DNA of 44,497 nucleotides, from positions 1 through 44,497 of the forward strand of contig NZ_QJKM01000028.1 in assembly GCF_003425685.1 (NCBI RefSeq). Direction: 5' to 3'. The translations under genes were made by a program, and so were the position numbers. The notes below the pieces were generated by a model. The model was not told where the DNA came from, ran no database searches, and saw nothing but the letters and a program-made list of their open reading frames with translations. Below, in pieces: positions 40,666 to 44,497 of this stretch (positions are counted from its first letter, which is position 1; every line of letters starts with the position of its first letter). Source of the DNA: Rhizobium terrae (GTDB lineage: Bacteria > Pseudomonadota > Alphaproteobacteria > Rhizobiales > Rhizobiaceae).

Positions 40666-41837
40666 AAGCTCTCTGCTGGCACGGCAAAGGCGATATCCGC
40701 TGCGATAGCGTTCCGGAACCGACGATTGAGGACGGCCGGGACGTCATTATCAAGATGACCGCCTGTGCGATCTGCGGATCCGACCTCCACCTCATGGACG
40801 GATACATCCCCTTCATGGAAAAGGGCGACATCCTCGGCCACGAATTCATGGGCGAAGTGGTCGAAGTCGGCCGCGACAACAAGAAGCTGAAGGTTGGAGA
40901 CCGGGTTGTCGTGCCGTTCACCATCTGCTGCGGTGAGTGCCAGCAATGCCTCAAGGGCAACTGGTCTGTCTGCGAAAGGACCAACCGCAACGCCGACAAC
41001 GCGACGAAAGCTTTCGGTTATCCGACAGCGGGCCTGTTCGGATATTCTCACCTTACCGGAGCCTATGCCGGCGGCCAGGCGGAGTATGTCCGCGTGCCCT
41101 ATGCCGACGTCTCGCCGATCGTCATTCCGAACGGCATGAGCGACGAACAGGCGCTGTTTCTCGGCGACATCTTCCCAACGGGCTGGATGGCGGCTGCCAA
41201 CTGTGAGATCGAGCCTTCCGACATCGTCGCAATCTGGGGCTGCGGCCCCGTTGGCCAGTTCTGCATCAAGAGCGCACTGATGCAGGGCGCGGCCCGTGTC
41301 ATCGCGATCGACAACGTACCGGAGCGCCTCGCGCTGGCGCAGCAGGCCGGCGCGGAGATCATCAATTTCGACGACGAGGATGCGACCATTCCCGACCGGA
41401 TTAAGGAAATGACGGGCGGTCACGGTGCCGACAAATGCATCGATGCTGTTGGCGCAGAGTCCCATGCCACCGCGTCTTTCGACGCCGTCATCGACAAGGT
41501 CAAGGCAGCTACACTGCTGGGCACGGACCGGCCACACGCCTTGCGCGCCGCGATCATGGCTTGCCGCCCCGGCGGGATCGTCTCGGTTCCGGGCGTCTAT
41601 GGCGGATTTCTCGACAAGATCCCGTTTGGCGCGGCGATGAACAAGGGCCTGACCATCCGAACCGGCCAGACTCATGTCAACCGGTACTCGCTCGACCTCC
41701 TGCGCCGCATCGAAGAGGGCGAGATCGACCCGAGCTTCATCATTACCCACCGGGCAAAGCTCGAGGACGGGCCCGCCCTCTACGAAACCTTCCGCGACAA
41801 GAAGGACAACTGCATCAAGGTGGTGCTGACCGCATGA
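40662..41837 (+). CDS. Zinc-dependent alcohol dehydrogenase
   Basis: A 391-residue medium-chain dehydrogenase. Catalytic zinc ligands: Cys in CAICGSDLHLMDG and His-Glu in GHEFMGEV; structural zinc cysteines in CCGECQQCLKGNWSVC; the NAD(P) site in WGCGPVGQFC. It resembles the glutathione-independent formaldehyde dehydrogenase-like group. It oxidises an alcohol or hydrated aldehyde with NAD(P); the substrate is unknown. ATG at 40662 overlaps the stop of the SPW gene. Confidence 0.9.
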   Translation: MKALCWHGKGDIRCDSVPEPTIEDGRDVIIKMTACAICGSDLHLMDGYIPFMEKGDILGHEFMGEVVEVGRDNKKLKVGDRVVVPFTICCGECQQCLKGNWSVCERTNRNADNATKAFGYPTAGLFGYSHLTGAYAGGQAEYVRVPYADVSPIVIPNGMSDEQALFLGDIFPTGWMAAANCEIEPSDIVAIWGCGPVGQFCIKSALMQGAARVIAIDNVPERLALAQQAGAEIINFDDEDATIPDRIKEMTGGHGADKCIDAVGAESHATASFDAVIDKVKAATLLGTDRPHALRAAIMACRPGGIVSVPGVYGGFLDKIPFGAAMNKGLTIRTGQTHVNRYSLDLLRRIEEGEIDPSFIITHRAKLEDGPALYETFRDKKDNCIKVVLTA

Positions 41838-41846
41838 TTAGACGTG

Positions 41847-42758
41847 ATGATGTATGACTGCCTTGTGATCGGCGGCGGGCCAGCCGGTCTGACCGCCGCC
41901 ATCTACCTGGCGCGCTTCCACTTGACCGTGCTCGTCCTGGATCACGGTCAAGGCCGCGCTGCGTCCATCCCCATCACGCACAACCACGCCGGTTATCCAG
42001 AAGGCATAGCCGGGCGCGATCTCGTGCGACAGATGCAGCTCCAGGCCGAACGCTATGGCGCAAAGTTTCGGGCCGCCGAGGTGACCTCCCTGGAAAGGAA
42101 TGGGGACGGTTTCATTGCAATGGCGGATGGCGAATCCGTCGAGGCGCGCGCCGTGTTGCTCGCCACCGGCGTTATCAACCATCGGCTACCTATGCCGGAC
42201 GACCTCCACACGGAGGCTCTGGAGAAAGGCTTGATCCGGTACTGCCCCATCTGCGACGGTTTTGAGATCACCGACAAGAATGTCGGCGTTGTCGGTAGCG
42301 GCGAACGAGCCTTGAACGAAGCGCTGTTCCTGCGGAGCTTTACCTCCCGAGTCAGCATGATATCACCTCGAGATACTCACGACCTGAGCCGGGAGCAGTT
42401 GGCCACGCTGGCGCGGCATGGAATCGAAGTTTTCTCAGGTCCGATCACCGGAATCGAGTTGAAGGAAAAACGAATTACCGTCGGCCTGCCTGCGGCATCT
42501 ATGACGTTCGAGACGATTTACCCGGCAATGGGATCCGATATCCGGTCGGAGCTTGGAGGAGCACTCGGCGCCAAGCGAACGCAGGTCGGATGCGTCGAGG
42601 TCGACCGACATCAGAGGACAACCGTCGCCGGGCTGTATGCGGCTGGTGATGTCGTGCTGGGGCTGGATCAGATCAGCAGTGCCATGGGTCAGGCCTCGGT
42701 TGCCGCGACGACGATCCGAAACGATCTTTGCGAAAAGCGGATCATGCTGCGAACCTAA
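41847..42758 (+). CDS. Thioredoxin-reductase-like FAD/NAD(P) oxidoreductase
   Basis: A 303-residue flavoprotein: FAD-binding GGGPAGLTAAIYLARF at the start, a redox CxxC in RYCPICDGFE (about 135), NAD(P) motif VGVVGSGERALNEA and a closing AAGDVVLGLDQISSAMGQAS. It is of the TrxB-like class that transfers electrons from NAD(P)H via FAD and a disulphide. ATG at 41847 is used; GTG at 41844 is one codon earlier. It follows the dehydrogenase by 9 bases. Confidence 0.85.
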   Translation: MMYDCLVIGGGPAGLTAAIYLARFHLTVLVLDHGQGRAASIPITHNHAGYPEGIAGRDLVRQMQLQAERYGAKFRAAEVTSLERNGDGFIAMADGESVEARAVLLATGVINHRLPMPDDLHTEALEKGLIRYCPICDGFEITDKNVGVVGSGERALNEALFLRSFTSRVSMISPRDTHDLSREQLATLARHGIEVFSGPITGIELKEKRITVGLPAASMTFETIYPAMGSDIRSELGGALGAKRTQVGCVEVDRHQRTTVAGLYAAGDVVLGLDQISSAMGQASVAATTIRNDLCEKRIMLRT

Positions 42759-42812
42759 AAAAGACACCGCTGGGCTGAGTTCTCGAAGACTTAACGCAGG
42801 CGGCATCCTCAG

Positions 42813-42837
42813 GGAACCATAGTGTCTGCGGGAGGTT
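42813..42837 (+). promoter_or_regulatory. EcfG-type stress promoter before BA14K gene
   Basis: GGAAC at 42813-42817, 17 bases, GTT at 42835-42837, then 27 bases to the ATG at 42865. Confidence 0.72.
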
Positions 42838-42864
42838 ACCTCTCGTAACCGAGGAAACCCCAAT

Positions 42865-43308
42865 ATGAGAAATTTGTCTAAAGCGCTGTCCGCAGCGACC
42901 TTGGCTGTGGCGATCAGCCTCACGTCAATGACCACAGCATTTGCTGTTCCGTTGCCTGTCGCAAAACCTGACCAGGCAAACCGCCAAGTCGAGGAAGTAC
43001 AGTTTCGCCGGGATCGCGACATGCGCGATCGCCGCGAATATCGCCGCCAGGGCTACTACAATGGACAACGTGGCTATCGTGACCGCAGGCCGGGCTATCG
43101 TCGCCACTCGGACGGTTTCTGGTATCCGTTAGCCGCGTTCGGTGCGGCAGCAATTATTGGCGGGGCAATTGCGAACCAGCCGCGCTCCAATGGTGGCGCA
43201 TCAAGCCATGTTCAGTGGTGCGCAAATCGCTATCAGTCATACCGCGCTTCGGACAATTCCTACGTCCCGCGCGCCGGCGTTCGGGCGCAATGCGTTTCGC
43301 CAAACTGA
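42865..43308 (+). CDS. BA14K family secreted protein
   Basis: A 147-residue protein with a signal peptide (about 1-28, MTTAFAVP), an arginine/tyrosine-rich middle, a hydrophobic AAFGAAAIIGGAIA stretch and the BA14K end WCANRYQSYRASDNSYVP with a final Cys. Paralogue of 28106-28504. GAGGAAACCCCAAT precedes the ATG; an EcfG-type promoter is 27 bases upstream. Confidence 0.88.
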   Translation: MRNLSKALSAATLAVAISLTSMTTAFAVPLPVAKPDQANRQVEEVQFRRDRDMRDRREYRRQGYYNGQRGYRDRRPGYRRHSDGFWYPLAAFGAAAIIGGAIANQPRSNGGASSHVQWCANRYQSYRASDNSYVPRAGVRAQCVSPN

Positions 43309-43378
43309 TCCAAGCACCGCTGCTTAGCTATCCGAGCTCGTCCTGTTCAGCAGGGCCGGCTTCCCTCGCCGTTCTTGC

Positions 43379-43403
43379 GGAACTATTCGGACCCTATCGT
43401 GTT
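43379..43403 (+). promoter_or_regulatory. EcfG-type stress promoter before DUF4142 gene
   Basis: GGAAC at 43379-43383, 17 bases, GTT at 43401-43403, then 26 bases to the ATG at 43430. Confidence 0.72.
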
Positions 43404-43429
43404 CGTCGCCCGCAACAAGGAGTACCGAC

Positions 43430-43960
43430 ATGAAAAAGATCATCATTACCGCAGCCGTCATCCTCGCGGCGTCCGCTTCGGCATTCGCCCAGTCGACGGC
43501 GGAAAGCACCGGCGCCAATTCCTTGATCGGCAGGGCACCTTCGACAGAGGATTTCGTCATGCAGGCATCCGCTAGCGACATGTTCGAAATCGAATCGAGC
43601 AAGCTTGCAGTGCAGAAAGGCGACGAGCAGACCAAAGTTTTCGCTCAGCAGATGATTACCGATCACGAGAAGACGAGTGCTGAGATGAAGGCAATGCTCG
43701 CCGGTGGCAAAGTCAAGGGAACTCCGGTAACAGCGCTGACGGAAGATCTTAAGGAAGAGGTCGATGGCCTGGCCAAGCTTTCTGGCAACGAGTTCAAAGA
43801 GGAATATTTCGACGATCAGGTCGACGCGCACGAGGACGCGGTGGATCTCTTTAAGCGCTATGCTGAAGGTGGCGAAAATCCGGAACTGAAGGCCTGGGCT
43901 GCAAAGACACTGCCGGCGCTCGAGCATCATTACAAGATGGCTCAGGATTTGGAAAAGTAG
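43430..43960 (+). CDS. DUF4142 secreted ferritin-like protein
   Basis: A 176-residue protein with a signal peptide (about 1-21, ending SAFAQ) and a helical DUF4142 domain: FVMQASASDMFEIESSKLAV, FAQQMITDHEKTSAEM, and the closing LPALEHHYKMAQDL. The histidine and glutamate spacing is ferritin-like. Periplasmic, stress-induced in other rhizobia; activity unknown. AAGGAGTACCGAC precedes the ATG. Confidence 0.9.
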   Translation: MKKIIITAAVILAASASAFAQSTAESTGANSLIGRAPSTEDFVMQASASDMFEIESSKLAVQKGDEQTKVFAQQMITDHEKTSAEMKAMLAGGKVKGTPVTALTEDLKEEVDGLAKLSGNEFKEEYFDDQVDAHEDAVDLFKRYAEGGENPELKAWAAKTLPALEHHYKMAQDLEK

Positions 43961-44030
43961 CAGTTAAAAGTCGTCCGCCTCAAGTCCGGCTGACCGACGC
44001 CACCCGCTACTTCATATGCTCCGCCCATGG

Positions 44031-44050
44031 TGACCACGGATGTACTGGCA
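44031..44050 (+). ncRNA. Repeated 3' hairpin element, copy 5 (orphan)
   Basis: TGACCACGGATGTACTGGCA, identical to copies 2 and 4, followed by CAGGTTAGGGCGAGAAGG and a weak AGGTCCGTGCG/CGCCCGGCCT hairpin (44071-44099) that lacks a T-run. The preceding gene is DUF4142, 70 bases upstream, not a csp. Confidence 0.58.
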
Positions 44051-44357
44051 CAGGTTAGGGCGAGAAGGGAAGGTCCGTGCGATACAGTTCGCCCGGCCTG
44101 CAGCCCGGGTGCCCAACCCCCGTAATCCTGAGCGCTCGGCCTTTTGGAACGCGGGCAATACGTCCAAGCTCCATGGGTGCAAAGCCGCCGCGCTACGTGG
44201 CTGAAACCGTTACTCGTCGACCCGCATATGATCTACGAATTTTCGGCACAACAGACATGTCAGGGCCGCTGCCACTTCGAAGCGGCCCGAACATGATTTG
44301 AACCTATCTATTCAAGGGAATAGCATGTCGCAGACTATCGTAAATTAGCGTGGTCTA
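44051..44357. other. Intergenic region before the tRNA gene
   Basis: After the degenerate hairpin no gene is supported. The frame 44077-44301 has no family likeness. Confidence 0.4.
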
Positions 44358-44370
44358 GCGTGCTGTAGAG

Positions 44371-44447
<77 letters not shown>

Positions 44448-44497
44448 CCATCTGGGTAAGCCGCTGTGCGGCTTATCCGGTTTGCGCAAACCTCTAT

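Noticed and set aside
40566..41750. 394-residue minus-strand frame opposite the alcohol dehydrogenase
   Set aside because: Composition of a shadow frame and no motif; the plus-strand gene has clear zinc and NAD sites.

Overview
The window looks like accessory, stress-oriented DNA from an alphaproteobacterium of the Rhizobiaceae (Rhizobium, Ensifer, Neorhizobium or Agrobacterium type). The reasons are five DUF982 proteins, DUF1488, DUF6481, DUF6894, two BA14K proteins, YQHAEHYFR proteins, HRxxN histidine kinases, and promoters of the GGAAC-N17-GTT form used by the alphaproteobacterial general stress sigma factor EcfG. No replication, conjugation, phage or CRISPR genes are visible, and the only complete RNA gene is an initiator tRNA-Met at the right end.

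Layout. 1-2.0 kb: the end of an IS21-type element that cuts a small gene, then a transglutaminase-like protein and small conserved proteins on the minus strand. 2.7-5.9 kb: an RMF-like ribosome factor, two cold-shock proteins and a fatty acid desaturase. 6-13.5 kb: a dense run of small rhizobial hypothetical proteins, several DUF982 proteins, a secreted seven-repeat cysteine protein and a third cold-shock gene. 13.9-19.2 kb: a fourth cold-shock gene, then larger genes with clear functions (methyltransferase, hydrolase-LuxR fusion, LysR regulator, MFS exporter). 19.6-24.7 kb: an antiporter fragment, a sensor kinase, an AI-2E-family permease, two tiny hydrophilic proteins and a PHB-depolymerase-type esterase. 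24.8-36 kb: stress genes (two DUF892 ferritin-like proteins, manganese catalase, two short-chain dehydrogenases, an ECF sigma factor, a Crp/Fnr regulator) mixed with decaying genes. 36-44 kb: an HWE kinase, a second desaturase fused to a small protein, a zinc alcohol dehydrogenase, a thioredoxin-reductase-like flavoprotein, a BA14K protein and a DUF4142 protein.

How the parts fit. Nine exact GGAAC-N17-GTT sites occur, eight of them just before stress genes, and the same stretch carries an EcfG-like sigma factor, two HRxxN-type kinases and an orphan receiver protein. I read the window as a general-stress-response island for oxidative, osmotic, desiccation and cold stress. PhyR and NepR are not in the window.

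The most novel signals are non-coding and repeated. (1) A four-copy 5' leader with a conserved stem, variable loop and fixed AGGAGGACG ribosome binding site precedes small ORFs that start Met-Ser-Ser. (2) A five-copy 20-base hairpin lies after cold-shock genes, shows compensatory changes in its stem, and in two cases stands alone with its own terminator or terminator-like hairpin. (3) A 26-bp copy of the initiator-tRNA 3' end lies 24.7 kb from the gene. There is also a duplicated cassette (small membrane peptide + unknown protein + DUF982), fused in one copy and split in the other, and a desaturase fused in frame to a protein that is free-standing elsewhere in the window. Two dehydrogenases each carry a one-base insertion and one LysR gene has an in-frame stop; these are either decay or sequence errors.
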